Below are positions 1 to 12,329 of a stretch of 64,000 bases of DNA, one piece after another. Numbering within the stretch: position 1 is the stretch's first letter; each line of letters begins with the position of its first letter. The notes below the pieces were generated by a model. The model searched no databases. It saw only the letters and a list, made by a program, of their open reading frames with translations, and had not been told where the DNA came from. Both the position numbers and the translations under genes were made by a program. The DNA comes from Sinohyriopsis cumingii (taxonomy: Eukaryota > Mollusca > Bivalvia > Unionida > Unionidae), in assembly GCA_028554795.2 (NCBI GenBank), contig CM068838.1, positions 128,685,428-128,749,427 on the forward strand, read 5' to 3'.

Positions 1-728
1 TTATGATGGAGAAGAAACACTATTCAAATTAAAATTTGCAGCAGTTTATTTGCCTTTGATACAACCCATGTATTGTGTGTACTGATGGACAAGTTCAAGG
101 GTAGTGTTGCATATCCTTAATAGTTTACAGACAAGTTAAAGATGCAGAACAGTACACAGTGATATGTGCATTAAATCTAACTTGGTGCATTTTTTTTTTA
201 AGTGGACTTGTCTTATATCTATATGAAACACTTTTTGACACATACAGGTGGCCAATCCCAAATTAAATATATGAAAAAATTCCTAATTTTTGTGTAGTTA
301 GATGCACCTAAAACACCAACCACACCTGGAATTAAGTCACAGATACACTTAGCAGATCATAAGAAAAAGTGGAAAGACCGTTAGAATAGTAATCAAATTG
401 ACTATAATAGGCCATGGATTCCAATCCTCATGGCTTTGAAGAGTTATATTTTTCATCACATTGGTGATAGTGATTATTGAATATAAGACTATAAATAAAT
501 TGTCTTATGAACATTAGAATTTGGTCAAGTTTCATTATACTTCTCCAAACAAGCCACTGTTAAATATATGTGAAATTGTTCATGTTTTTTATAAACCTTG
601 AATTCTTACAAGAGTTTCTTACACAGAAAGTAACTTTTAAATAGTCCTGATGCACTCTTAGAAAGATCACATTAAGGAAGTAATGTTGTTATGGACATAT
701 TTTTTTAATACCCCACTACAAAAGCATT
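1..728. other. AT-rich intergenic DNA
   Basis: I see no gene here. Reading frames are short and without recognisable motifs. The sequence is AT-rich non-coding DNA that leads into the SINE copy at 729. Confidence 0.6.
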
Positions 729-958
729 GGGGGTCCCAGGTGGCTGAGTGGTCTAAAGCACTCGCCTTTACTGATCACTGCCATCTCACCAAGTCTCAGG
801 CTCAGCCTATGTGGGTATGTGTGAAAGCTGCCTATATCTTTTTGTGGGTCAGTAGTTCTTACTGGGGGTTTCACAGGTTCTTCCACCTTCATATATCCTG
901 AGTGCCACATACAGCCTATCTTTTGCTGAGAAATGGTAAACCCTAAAACAACATAATC
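729..958 (+). mobile_element. tRNA-derived SINE, diverged copy
   Basis: The 5' part reads like a tRNA with a Leu/Ser-type A box (GTGGCTGAGTGGTCTAAAGC). The rest aligns by eye with the better copy at 34,911-35,157: the GTGGGT..GTGAAAGCT block, the GTGGGTCAGTAGTTCTTACTGGGG block, the TTCTTCCACC block and a tail with GCCTATCTTTTGCTG. It is diverged and has lost part of the B-box region. SINEs of this kind are transcribed by RNA polymerase III and moved by a partner LINE; no such LINE was recognised in the window. Confidence 0.75.
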
Positions 959-1172
959 ATTTAGTGACATTTCAGTCTTACAGTATTTGCATATGATACA
1001 CATTGGTTGAGTATTTTGTCATTCATGATACTGTGGTGGGGCATCTGTGTTCCATGAACACATTTGGACTTGTTCTTTGAACTGATTAGTTGGTATTTAA
1101 TAAAGAAAGATAGACTGTTTAGTGGTCAGAAACACAACTGCTGCCAACCTGGGCTCTCCTGGATTTTCACAA

Positions 1173-1174
<2 letters not shown>

Positions 1175-1219
<45 letters not shown>
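1175..1219. repeat. (TA)n microsatellite
   Basis: An uninterrupted TA dinucleotide run. It generates spurious Tyr-Ile open frames on both strands. Confidence 0.95.
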
Positions 1220-1221
<2 letters not shown>

Positions 1222-1491
1222 TATCGTCAGATCGACAATAAAAAAGGAAATTAAGGGTTAGATAATGTGAAATTAAATATACGTCCATACAGAGTCCATT
1301 TATCGGCTAATCGATCAAATGATGGACTAGTTAAAAACAACATGAATGTTTGGCTACAAGAATATACATGTACTGGTATCTTTGGGGAACGGGTAGAAAA
1401 TACCAAGCGTCGTGTAAGATAACCACGTAAACCATTTACAGTTTTACAACGTGAACGTGTTAGCGGCGACATTTAAACATTTGCTGAACGA

Positions 1492-1492
1492 A

Positions 1493-1580
<88 letters not shown>

Positions 1581-1609
1581 TATACATACATACATACATA
1601 CATACATAG
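1492..1609. repeat. Compound microsatellite (TCTA)n-(TA)n-(CATA)n
   Basis: Three adjoining simple repeats: TCTA tetranucleotides, then a TA run, then CATA tetranucleotides. The flanks from 959 to 2040 hold no gene that I can support. Confidence 0.9.
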
Positions 1610-2039
1610 ACGTGTATGGTTTAATGTGCACAGACAACTTTTAGATTCAAGTCTTTACAAGGAAAAACGATACAATAATACCCTTTTCACAGATCTGCAT
1701 CAATTCAAACATTTTATATAAAAACTGTTGGGCCTAACATACAAACAGATATCGTTAGGAAATTAAGATGTACGTAATTAACTTGTATTACAGTACGAGA
1801 CAGAGACAACAATCTAACCTGTGCCGCCATATTGTTTATTCCGACTCTTATTTACTTCCTTAATCCTCCAGTTCGACCTAAGTTTTGACTTGTTGTAATC
1901 GGGTGTTATTTTCATATATGCTGCAATAGCTGTTTATCTTGTAAGCATAACCTTCATGAATACACTTTGACGTGCAAGAAAAGCATATTTCCGAAATGTG
2001 TCCCACAATTCAGAGCGTACACTTCTCTCGACATCAACA

Positions 2040-2130
2040 GCAAAGCATGACTAGCTCGAAACGTACCCCAAGTAAAAACGTACTCGAGTCAAAATGCACC
2101 TTTGAATGCCGAAACGTGCCCAAGTCAAAA
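2040..2130 (-). repeat. GTACGTTTTGACTTGG-type short tandem repeat, minus orientation
   Basis: Read on the minus strand this holds several diverged units of the form GTACGTTTTGACTTGGG. The same unit occurs in the opposite orientation at 2890-2990, so the two blocks lie as inverted partners on either side of the palindrome at 2722-2875. Confidence 0.7.
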
Positions 2131-2721
2131 CGTACTCATTACTCACAGCAAAATGACGTGTCCGTCAAAGTTGTTTACCCTTTGGTGTTATATTAAGTAC
2201 ATTTTCGTACAAATCCGAATTGTTGTAGTTTGCGTTGTGCTGTAAATTCACTTTTTCTGTTTCATGCAATAAAAGTTTTGATTTGAATTTACCTTTTCAT
2301 AAGTCTGATCTAATTTCCAAGTAAAATTGCCGAAGTTTTATCTATCTACCTGTCTATCCAATTTGGCTTGTTAAATTTTTGCATCCCTTACGGACTGATT
2401 TGATCTGTAAAATAAAAATCTTAGAATGAGATGCAGAGTTATTCCAAATTAAATTATTTAAGGGCCTCCAGTTTCAAAGGAAATTTCAAAGGCTAAGATA
2501 TTGTTACACTATGCAATGTATCTTTTCTACAATAGCAAACAAAATCAATCGAAAAAATCAGCCATGCCTATTCACAACTTACGGAAAAGTAGTATCTACT
2601 ATATATAGAATTTTCAATATATAAAACTAAAACAGTATATCACCGAACCTCAGTGTGTTGGGACTTGCGTGAATTTGGGTTCGTTTTGATTTAGGTACGT
2701 GTTGACTGTGAGTTGGCACAG

Positions 2722-2875
2722 GAGTCTGACGTTTTATCAATAACGTACGACGAAATCTCTTACAACACGAAATCACCTTATCGGTACTAAAAATGAATGT
2801 TCATTTATAGTACCGATAAGGTGAATTCATGTTGTCAGACATTTCGTCTTACTTTATTGATAAAACATCAGACTC
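2722..2875. repeat. Foldback palindrome (MITE-like)
   Basis: Two arms of about 75 bp form an imperfect inverted repeat centred near 2798. The left arm starts GAGTCTGACGTTTTATCAAT and the right arm ends ATTGATAAAACATCAGACTC. The middle of each arm shares CACCTTATCGGTACTA and its complement. The loop is only a few bases. It codes for nothing. It could be a foldback transposon or a miniature inverted-repeat element; no clear target duplication was seen. Confidence 0.8.
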
Positions 2876-2889
2876 ATGCGGAGTTGGTT

Positions 2890-2990
2890 AGGTTTTGACT
2901 TCAGTATGTTTTGGTTTGGGTACGTTTTGGCTTGGGTACGTTTTGACTTGGGTACGTTTTGGCTTGGGTACGTTTTGACTTGCCTCCTTT
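2890..2990 (+). repeat. GGGTACGTTTTGGCTT tandem repeat
   Basis: At least four near-identical units of about 17 bp (GGGTACGTTTTGRCTTG) in tandem. Weaker units are visible at 2680-2720 on the other side of the palindrome and inverted ones at 2040-2130. Confidence 0.85.
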
Positions 2991-3859
2991 GGAATTGTGG
3001 TAAATGCTCGTTAACTAAATCAAGAAAACAAATAATCAATGACCTTCCTAGTTTCCTCTTTGGCAAATTATTTTATCTCATTGGGACAAATACACTTGCG
3101 GACATCTGCCTAATGAAATGTGAATTCTCAAAAATGTCTATATCAAACAATAGATGACATTTAACCTTGCAAGTCGTCTGCTGTCAATTTTCACGTTCAA
3201 GACAGATCGTCGTCGTTATATAAAATGTTATTTGACTTGGATAATTCAGAACTTTTCAGGAATCTCAGCAACGCCACCAAAATAAAAGTTTCAAACATTC
3301 ACTTCATTACTATCGATTATGTCCAACGATTAAAACAAAGAATTTTTCTAATTTCCCATACCTTCTTTAATTCCTTGCTATAAATAAGAAAGAAACATCT
3401 AAGAATATGATTGTTTACCCTCAACTTCAGACGTATGCAAAAGCAAGCGACCTTTGTTCCAAACCCAATGGACCGATAGGTAGATAGGAAATAACTGGTA
3501 GGTGAGTCGTGACCAAGAAGGGATTAGCCAAGTAAAGTGTGTATTGAAACATCGTGCCTATGTGCAGGTCTCGGGCAGAAGTAGCTTTGCCTCGAGTCGT
3601 TTCGCCTCTATTCAGTATTGGGTATAAAGTGGATAAGACGCTGGACTCGTGACCTGAAGGGTGCGGGTTCCATTACCACAATTTAAAGAGTGCGGGCTCT
3701 ATTACCACCACCTGTTACCGAATTTTGTCCTTGGGCAAGGAACTCGACTCGGCTTGCCTCAGCACGATAAAACCTTCAAGTGTTGCTGTGTTTTAAACAC
3801 ACACACACACACTTTTATATTAGTGTGATTCATGGCTGACACAAATACAGTACTCGTCT

Positions 3860-3895
<36 letters not shown>

Positions 3896-4449
3896 ATCTA
3901 TACAGATATTAGCGCTCTGCAGACATTAGTGGCTAATCCAATTCTACTCTTTTATTTTACAAATTAATTTTATAAGTGCGTAGTTTAGTGGTCGAGTCAG
4001 TAGTTGTATGAGCCACTTCAAGGACATATCATACTTATACAGACACTCGAAGGTTAACATACAGGGACATTGTGGGGAATAACTAATAATTACACAGATT
4101 GTAGGTTTAACATTGGAATTGTATTATAGGGATACAGATATTTACAGGGACAAACTTGTTGATGGGGACAAACGATACTATTGTTACAAGTGGCTAAACT
4201 TAATTTGGGTTACATAGCAACAGTTGACCTCAGTATCTACCACTATGGGTACGGAAGGGAAATCCTACGTTACATTTGTCCATAGGTTTAACAAGGGAAT
4301 GGTATTATAGGGACAAAACTATTTATAGAGACAAAGGTGTTTATAGCAGCAAGGGAAAACGTAATAATAACTTTGTAATATTTATAGGCCGTTTCTGATG
4401 ACTTACGGAAAATGTAAACATTTTTTTACACACTGTATAGTACATGTTT
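2991..4449. other. Non-coding DNA with a (CT)n run and SINE-like fragment
   Basis: I see no gene. About 3620-3790 looks like a dispersed repeat with a tRNA-like start (AAGACGCTGGACTCGTGACC, then a GGGTTC box) and a CTTGGGCAAGGAACTCGACT block of a type common in molluscan repeats. A (CT)n microsatellite lies at 3861-3893. The remainder is unremarkable AT-rich sequence. Confidence 0.55.
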
Positions 4450-4487
4450 TTAGAATACTATTCAGCACCCGTTATTTTATTACAATA

Positions 4488-5110
4488 CAAACACACGCAT
4501 TACAATCCAGCACCAGCTTCAGTATTACAATCTAGCACACTTCATATACAATCCAAACACCCACTTTTAGATTACAATCCAATACACGCATTGCAAATCC
4601 AGCACCCGCTTTATTATTACAATCCAGCACACAATCCAAATACCCAATTATTTATTACAATCCAACACACGCCTTACAAAATCAGCACCCGCCTCATTAT
4701 TACAATCCAGCCCACAATCCAAACACCCAATTATTGATTACAATCCAACACACGCCTTACAAAAGCAACACCCGCCCTAATATTACAATCCAGCACACCA
4801 CATATATAGTACAACACAGTTTTTTTTATTACAATCCAACATATCACATATACAATCCAACACCTGATGTTTTACTACAATCCAGCACACCACATACATA
4901 ATCCAATACCCACTTATTGATTAGAATCAAAGCACACGCCTTAAAATCCAGCAAAGGAAAATGTATTACAATCCAAAAAAAACCAACATATACAGTCCAA
5001 TACCCACTTTTGATTACACATTACTCATCAGATACACAATCCAGCGTCCGCTTTTTGATTACTATCCAACCATACAGAATACACAATTTAGCTCGCGTAA
5101 TTTGATTACT
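4488..5110. repeat. Degenerate minisatellite, ATTACAATCCARCACACC core
   Basis: The core ATTACAATCCAGCACAC recurs roughly every 25-60 bp, more than fifteen times, with variants such as ACACGCCTTACAAAATC between cores. Array order is irregular, as expected for an old minisatellite. Open frames through it are artefacts of the repeat. The 340 bases that follow hold nothing recognisable. Confidence 0.85.
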
Positions 5111-5999
5111 ATCAAAACACTTATAGGGATCTATGGGAATTTAGCACAAGATAGGCATTTATCTAATTCTTCACTCCTCCATATAGTAAACGATCATCAT
5201 CAATAGCAATCATATGCATTTTCCATCCAATGAGTTATAAAAGACACATACGTGTGCATAAGTCCAACATTGACTATATGTTCATATACTGATAATCAGG
5301 TACAGTTCTAACACAAATCTCTATAGAATCAGTTGTGCATTAGGATGCAACATAGTAGTAAATGATGCATTACACGCATGTTTCCATCTTCACAGTTTGA
5401 AAGCTGAATGAATGCTATTTACTCTTCTTGTAAGAAGCTCGCTTTATGTATGGGGAGCAAGTATGTGTAAAAGTCATATGACATTTTTGGGGATCAAGAT
5501 GAAACGATCATAATGTTCCAGTCAGAAAGCAGAAGAAGTTGAGAAAGACAAGAAGTAACGACGACATTCTGTGTGCTAGCTGAAGTGTTAGCCCAAGTAC
5601 ATGATAGTGATTTCCAAGAGGATATGAGTGAGCCTGAACCAAGACCCTCACCTTCTACCACAAGACTGAGACAGTCCAGATCGACGAAACAGGAAAGCCG
5701 TTCAGTAGCTCCCGAAAATTTTAACACATTCGAGAGACGCAAAATATAACTTCCATAAAATTTAGAACCACGGCTTTCAACCTACACCGTAAAAATTCCA
5801 CTCAAGAAAACAGAATGTTTCATGACAGATTTATGGGATTCCCTGTTGGAGATACGAAAACGACAATACCAAGCTAAAGAGGACATCATTGTAGACTCTA
5901 CATTACTCACGACAGTTTGTAATCTCCTGTCTGGGTTGAGTTTAGTACACACGCAGAATTAACACCGTCTAAAGTAATAGACTAAATTCAACAAATCCA

Positions 6000-8900
6000 A
6001 CAATCTAATTGCGAGTTTAACATGACCGATGAAAAAGCTACATTTCACATGGCTCACGTTCACTTGTTGTACTTGAACACGCAGAAAAATGTTGGTGCAC
6101 GACATTCGCAGTACCAAACGCATTATCGTCCGAAATTCACAAGACCAGATGTGCTTAGTCCCGGGCGATATTCGTAGGTTAAATGTATGCCGAGAAGAAG
6201 GAGACCGCAGACTGGAAAACAGTGTGGGAAAGAATTCGAAAATAGGACAGAACCAAAGAACGAAGAGAATCAGAACTCATGTAAGTGCATACAGGCGTAT
6301 CTAAAGAGACGGTGTGTTGCATTCCTGAAATGCAAAAACTTCAAGACGTCTTGGCTCCTCACTATACGTTAAAAGTGTATTCTCAAGTCGTTGGAGTAGT
6401 TTCGTGTTTCGAACACCCGATTTGCCAGCCGGAAAGTTCATTCACGTGTATCATCAACAAGAGCATTTCGATATCATCATTACATTATCACAGGATTTCT
6501 TGGATACACTTATTATTGTGAGAAATTCCACAGAGGACTTACCACTAGCGAGCAACACATTTATTGCGGAGAGAGATGCCGGAGCGGTTTAGAATCCAAA
6601 CCATGCATTCCTGACGAGCAAGAACGAATTCATTGCTTAACCTGAAAGCGAACCTTTGTATGACCTACGTGTTACGAACATCTCATGAAAACAAGTTGAA
6701 CAGTAGCATAAAAGTGTTTACAAATTATTGAGATTGTATTCCACTTGTTGACATCATATTCGAACTAATATCGCCAAGGAAAGCATTGGTCCAGGAAAGA
6801 AAATATGCAGTTTTTGTCGCGAAATCGTGGACTTTAATCATCAGTGTTACTCCAAAAATATGAGAATGACCTTGACGAAAACTTGAAGAAAGACCAGCAC
6901 AAAATATACCGAAACAAGCGGATATATCTTTTATGACTTTGAAAGGCATTCAGGTCCCTAATTTCTACGTAGTTCATAGAGCTTGGGAGAAGTATATATT
7001 ATAATTTATATTTTATCATTGTCCCTATTGTAGCAAGATTCCAGGAGGCCGTGAAAAATCTTTGGGGATCCCGCACTCTTCCTCGATTTTGCTGAATCGA
7101 TCTTAGACCTGCCGACGACACTTGGAGCGAAGTGGACATCCAGCATTACGGAGACTGCTATCGATTTGCTACAGTGTAGACACATTTTCTCTGGATATGA
7201 CGGATACTTTTTTCTGAAATATTATCCAGACCAAGGCACAGACTATCCCACAGTCGCCACGAACGGAGCTAAACTCATCTACAAGAAAGTGACAAATATC
7301 AGTTGAAAGATTCCGTGAGTTATTTGGCCATGCTTTTGAGTAGAATGCCTAAAATGTTTGGAATGTCTGAAATGGTCAAAGATTATTTTCCACACCATTT
7401 CAAATAGCGAAGCTAATCAACAAGTTGTGCTCTCATATTTTTGTGACATGAACTATTACGACTACGATAACGTGCAGTGAATAACGAAAAAATCTACACT
7501 TGGTACAAAACTTACAAATCAAACTCTAAGGAAGAAATGTTAAAGTAATTCCGATACAATGTGGACATTTTACGCACTTGCTGTGGAAAATTTCAGCAAT
7601 TATTTCTGGATCACTTAGTTTCTCAATCCTTGTAAGGAAGCGTCTATCGTCGCTAAAGAGTGGATTAGTGTACCGAAAGACTCCATGCACTAGAACAAAT
7701 TAGTTATCATACCACTTCAATTTACATTTCTATTAGCCGTCGATACTCTTCCAAATCTTTGCGTTGGCTGCTTTACTTGTACAAAAGTGAAGACATATGG
7801 ATGCAACATGCTATAAACCGGGGAGAAAAGAAATTTGGATGCCTTTCTGTGGATGGTTGGGGTTTAGAAAAATCTACGTACTCCAGGAAAGTGTTTTTCA
7901 AGGCTCCCCAAAGTGTATCCCTCAACGAAACCTGAACATTCCTTTCTCAGAGTTCACCACGAAAGAGTTGTGCGAGCAAACATAGCAGTGACTCCCGAGG
8001 TAAGAAAAATAAAGATACCAAGAGTTGTTAATATGGGAGCATGAGTACGACTGACGTTACAAAACCGATCCCGAATCTAGACGCATTGCATAAAATTATG
8101 AAGTAGTGGACATCGAACCTTGGAAACCACGACACAGCTTATTAGGAGGACGAACCAATGCGACACGCTTGCTGTACGACGTAGACGAATATTGTAGAGA
8201 AGAAATCAAATACATCTATGTGTGTTCATTACATCCATGCATTTGTAAATATGCTCGATTTCCCACAGGACACCCTGAAATATTGTCAGCTTACATCAAC
8301 GTGAACACATTTGATCAGAGAAAAAGTCTTGCCTCCAACTCATTTGTACCAAACTGTCTTACCACATGATTGCAAAGGAAACCAGACTTTTTCTTTATGC
8401 TGTACGTGTGCTGCAATACATAATCCAGGCCAACATGTTTGGTACAAGGCGGAAAAGCGCGCTTTGAACGAACGAAGGTGTCAGATTGTTTCGTGATCTC
8501 GATCTTGAATACCGACTGTTACAATTTTTAGAAAATTGTCCTTTCCTACCGCAGAACAATACCAAAATGACAACGACGTGCGTCCAGGAAGTTTCTCCGG
8601 CTTCTTCAACGCATTTCCTAAACTAAAACAAGAAAAAGAGTGGATATTCCTCTTCATGTCAGACTCCAGAAGACAAAGGCAAATTCAAGGAACGGTACCG
8701 ATCCTTTGAAGACAAGACTTTGGAGCACGTGGAAAAGAACGAAGGAAGAATGTCACTTGCTAAAATCATGTTAAATCGTTTGTTGGGAAAATTGCCACAA
8801 CGTTTTACATTCCCTAAAACGAAATACTTGGGAGATCAGAGAAGGGAACTTTCAACTGGTGGATGACAAAGGGAAGCTCATGAACATAAAAAAATTATCC

Positions 8901-9235
8901 GTGAAGATTTGATCTTGGTCAATTACAAAGAAGCTACTGCGCGTTTGGAAATGTCATGATTGCGTACGTGACAGCCAATGCCAGTTTAAAATTGTACGAA
9001 GTCTTGGAACGTTTAGCAGATCGAGTGTTTTACTTTGACACCGTCAGATGTATGTACAATCATCGCCCAAAATATCGAAGGCATGGACCGACGAGCATCC
9101 ATATTACACTATCATCAGTTTTGCTACAGGTGGCCCACAAAATTATGGATACCAGTACCAAGACAGACAGGGAGAAATTCATTCCAAATGTAAAGTACAA
9201 TGACTCACACTGCTTTTACAACACGTAAATTTCTT
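6000..9235 (+). pseudogene. Polinton DNA polymerase B remnant
   Basis: Fossil of the protein-primed family B polymerase that copies Polintons. The N-terminal region (6.3-6.55 kb) has the LQDVLAPHYTLKVYS-like and HFDIIITLSQDFL-like segments typical of Polinton polymerases. Near 8.15-8.3 kb come LLGGRTNATRLL and FPTGHPEIL, which match the family's GGRTNA and GKYPVGHPEI motifs. Near 8.95-9.05 kb comes AYVTANASLKLYEVLERLADR, before the palm-domain catalytic block. It is broken in many places. Element B has no counterpart. Confidence 0.85.
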
Positions 9236-9545
9236 CAAAGCATCATTTAAACACCCCATCAAACCAAATGCCAATTTGAAAAACATAAGTGGCACAAGTG
9301 GCAGATCCACAAATCTATACTCATAGCAAAAAAAACTATCAAATCATTTTATAACCCGATGGAAGTGGTTTTCTAGTATGTGTCAGTTTTGTTAAATCAA
9401 AGATAAAATTCGAAACCTTCCCATAAGGCGTTAAAAGAAGTAGTGTAGTGCCACACAAAGTTCACACAAAAAACCAAAGTCCCAGGAAGAAGAGAAATGT
9501 CCCAAGGAAAAGATATTTCCTGTTAGAAAGAGAAGGGAAACTGCT

Positions 9546-9900
9546 TATAAAACGCGAACGTACTCCAGAAAACCACTTTGCTCGGTGACAGTGTTTCCTT
9601 CTCTAACAACTTCTATTTTGTCGTACATCATGATGCCTGCCAAACTTGACTCAACGCTAGTATTTCCTAATTTGATGAAAACAAAAATGGTAATCCATTC
9701 CTGAAGGAACGTCTTCGGTGGAAGCAACGGCGAGTTGTTCTTTTTCTTTAATCGCTGTTCCACATAAAGACGTGGCATTTCCCAGACGAAAGTCAAAGAC
9801 AGAACATGAGTGCTGCAAAGTTTACTGGATATATCCAGGAAAACCAGAACTGTCACGATTTAGTCCAATGGCAGCACCGTCCAGTGCTGCCCATCATTAG
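9546..9900 (+). pseudogene. Decayed Polinton small gene (SPLRTP-type C-terminus)
   Basis: A TATA box (TATAAAA at 9546-9552) precedes a coding remnant. The sequence TACTCCAGAAAA just after it recurs after the matching TATA box in element D (40.6 kb), so the promoter context is shared. Around 9.78-9.88 kb the remnant resembles the LQSLLDLS..FSPLRTP end of the element B protein at 26,859. Function unknown; it looks broken. Confidence 0.6.
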
Positions 9901-10579
9901 GTTGATACTAAGGCCGACAATCAGTGAATACCTATTCTAGTATAAATTAGAATGGAATAAATTAGAATGTATTGAAAATATTTTACACATGAACACACTC
10001 TCATGTACATCAACGTGTTACCACGTCTCGACAAGCTTACAATCGATCGTACAATCGTAGCATTGAATATGCATCCGACTAAATTACACCAGAAAACTTA
10101 ACGATGGTGTTTGATCGATTGTTTGGAGAGTAACCTATTGCACCAAGCAAGCAAGGAATATTAAAGATGGGAGATTGGAAAAACAAAATGTACCTTTGAT
10201 TTAACAAAATTGGACAATTGAATAGTTTAGTCTCACTGAATAAATACCTGGCCGAGATCCTCCCGTCTATAATTGGAAGACATGAACAGCGAAGTTTTAA
10301 AAATCAACCTTTTACTCTCCTGAATTAGAACGAGTAACCCCAAAAACATAACGAAGTTTACGATATCAAAAGAATTCGAGATCTAAAAACATGTAAGGTG
10401 GGCAAACGCCGACTCGAAGAAGTGAAAGTGCAAATTCTATCCACATAGCTCTGATTCTTGGATTGCCGCTTCGCAGGTCATTGACTATAAATAGAAGTAA
10501 TAATAATCATGCCGTTAAACACAATAGCAACCTCCTCGTCTTATAGTTCTTGTCTTTGACAACTACATAAGCAACCCCT

Positions 10580-10900
10580 GTGAGTGGAGAACGTGTGCCT
10601 TCAATTCAGATCGTCATTTTCTGCCAAGTATTCGTGGTATATTGTGTTATCGGAGCAGCTATTTCTAATCTGAGTTTGCAAAAAGGAGACAAAATATTGT
10701 GGACAATTTTACGCACTAGTTGTATTGGTTATCTTCTTCTCAATACTTCCTTGAAATATTCAAAGGATAGTAACAACGGTAGCCTTGCGACCAACGTCAG
10801 TCAAGGCAACATTATCAGCAGCCCAGTTTTGAAACATCTGAAAAACCATTTTCCTTTGATATCGAGTGACTCATCGAAAACTAGAACGATCAAATTATGA
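10580..10900 (+). pseudogene. Membrane-protein-like frame of element A
   Basis: A 106-residue frame with one hydrophobic stretch (IVIFCQVFVVYCVIGAAI) and a second weaker one (ILWTILRTSCIGYLLL). Polintons often carry a small membrane protein near the capsid genes, and the frame stops a few bases before the minor capsid remnant. The assignment rests on position and hydrophobicity only. Confidence 0.4.
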
Positions 10901-11795
10901 ATAACCAAGTTTATTTAACTTTACTGAGTGGCACTTCTATGAATGGGTTTTCCATCAACGAATTTATTTGTTTCGCGACCAAATTATCTCAGACCATACC
11001 ATTGGATTGCGAAGCTCGTTGGGAAGTAACTTTGGTAGAAATCATTGATCCCACGCACGTGTTAAATATCAACAAAAATGGAATAAAAATAGCTGTCGAT
11101 ATCATGAACGAACGAGATCAAGAGCAGTCGGAGAAAACAGATCCTCTAATTTACGAATCCAAAAAAGTATTACATAAATCCTCCTTTGAATACATATAGC
11201 ATAAATATTCATATAGGGTATTCTTTTAATGTTCAACATCTGGTCGAAATGATTGCCGCCTTTTTCAACGATCAGTTTTGTTAAGCTCTGGACAAAACTC
11301 GCAAAAGTATATTGACCGAATACTATACAATTACTCGTCGTCTTAAAATTCATTTTTCGGATGACGGGATAATGTCCATTACATCTTCTCCTGATTTGAT
11401 TTCCATTTTGAGTGGATAAACTGCTCTGGCTCCCACGAAAGGCTGCAACGAGAGATTCTACAAGAATTTTCTTTACGCTGTGCAAATAAATGAAGGGCTA
11501 AATTTATTACATGTGTACTCCAATGTAGTGGAGTACAACGTGGTAGGAAACATGGCTGCTCCGTTACTCACAGTTAATCCTTTCGAAGTAGATTATGCCA
11601 TTGCTGCCTACAAGGAAGGTGGAAACACGTTTAACGTTTCACCGTGAATTTGTACATCCTCGCTATCTTCCTGTCAGTAATCGTATTCTGACAGAGTCAA
11701 CATTAGTATAAAAGGAGAAATGGAACAAATTAATATATTCTCGAAAGGAAACTTTACGATGAAACTACATTTTCGAAAACAAATCTCTCAGTGAA
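10897..11795 (+). pseudogene. Penton-type minor capsid protein remnant
   Basis: The first 100 residues (MNNQVYLTLLSGTSMNG...) and later segments (GLNLLHVYSNVVEYNVVG, PFEVDY, KEGGNTFNV) match the element B protein at 24,410-24,841. The family is the single-jelly-roll minor capsid (penton) protein of Polintons and adintoviruses, which sits at the capsid vertices. It is broken, with several interruptions. Confidence 0.75.
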
Positions 11796-11889
11796 TAACC
11801 AATGTAAATTGTGTGCCAAGGAGTCACTTCTGTGAATTGTAACTAATGTAATATGTGTACCAAAGAGTGGCTTGACAACGAGGACATGG

Positions 11890-12238
11890 TTCAGGAAATA
11901 TGATAAAATGAGCTTTTCGTACGGTATCACCCACTCTTAAAACTGATGGTGACTCAAAGATTGCATACTTTGAAATTATCCACTTTGACGGAAGAACAAA
12001 ATCTTCAAAACGTCATCATAGACAACCAAAGTACCAAAATGCCAATGAAGCCTTCATGATAGCAGACCTAAATATGTTACTTCAATCTGGAAAAGACCTT
12101 TTAGGTCACCGAGACTCCCCTTTAAGTGCGCTTTACACTTCTGGCCAAGACATACTTCATCTTCTAAACCACAGCAAAGACGAGACAGAAAGAGATGTCG
12201 AAACACCTTCAGATCTCATAAAAATGTTCAGACAATGA
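11890..12238 (+). pseudogene. Core/pVI-pX-like protein remnant
   Basis: The segment LQSGKDLLGHRDSPLSALYTSG matches LLQPGKDILGRRETPINALYATG in the element B protein at 23,963-24,406. Position between penton and major capsid genes is the same in both elements. Probably a DNA-associated or capsid-internal protein. Broken. Confidence 0.65.
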
Positions 12239-12329
12239 ATAAGAAACGATGAACAATGAGAGAACTGTACTTATTTGATTACTAACTGAAAAACGACACA
12301 CCGAGAATCTTACGAATGTTCAAAGTCAG

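Noticed and set aside
1064-1288. Open frames with long Tyr-Ile runs on both strands (also near 17.4, 38.4 and 52.3 kb)
   Set aside because: They are translations of TA dinucleotide runs, open on both strands, with no conserved flanks.
5494-5742. 82-residue minus-strand frame
   Set aside because: The coding character in this stretch fits the plus strand of element A better (acidic, Pro/Ser-rich), so the minus frame is a shadow.
9437-9448. AGTAGTGTAGTG inside element A, identical to the first 12 bp of element B
   Set aside because: Similarity stops after 12 bp, there is no inverted partner, and it lies in the middle of the fossil, so it is probably chance.
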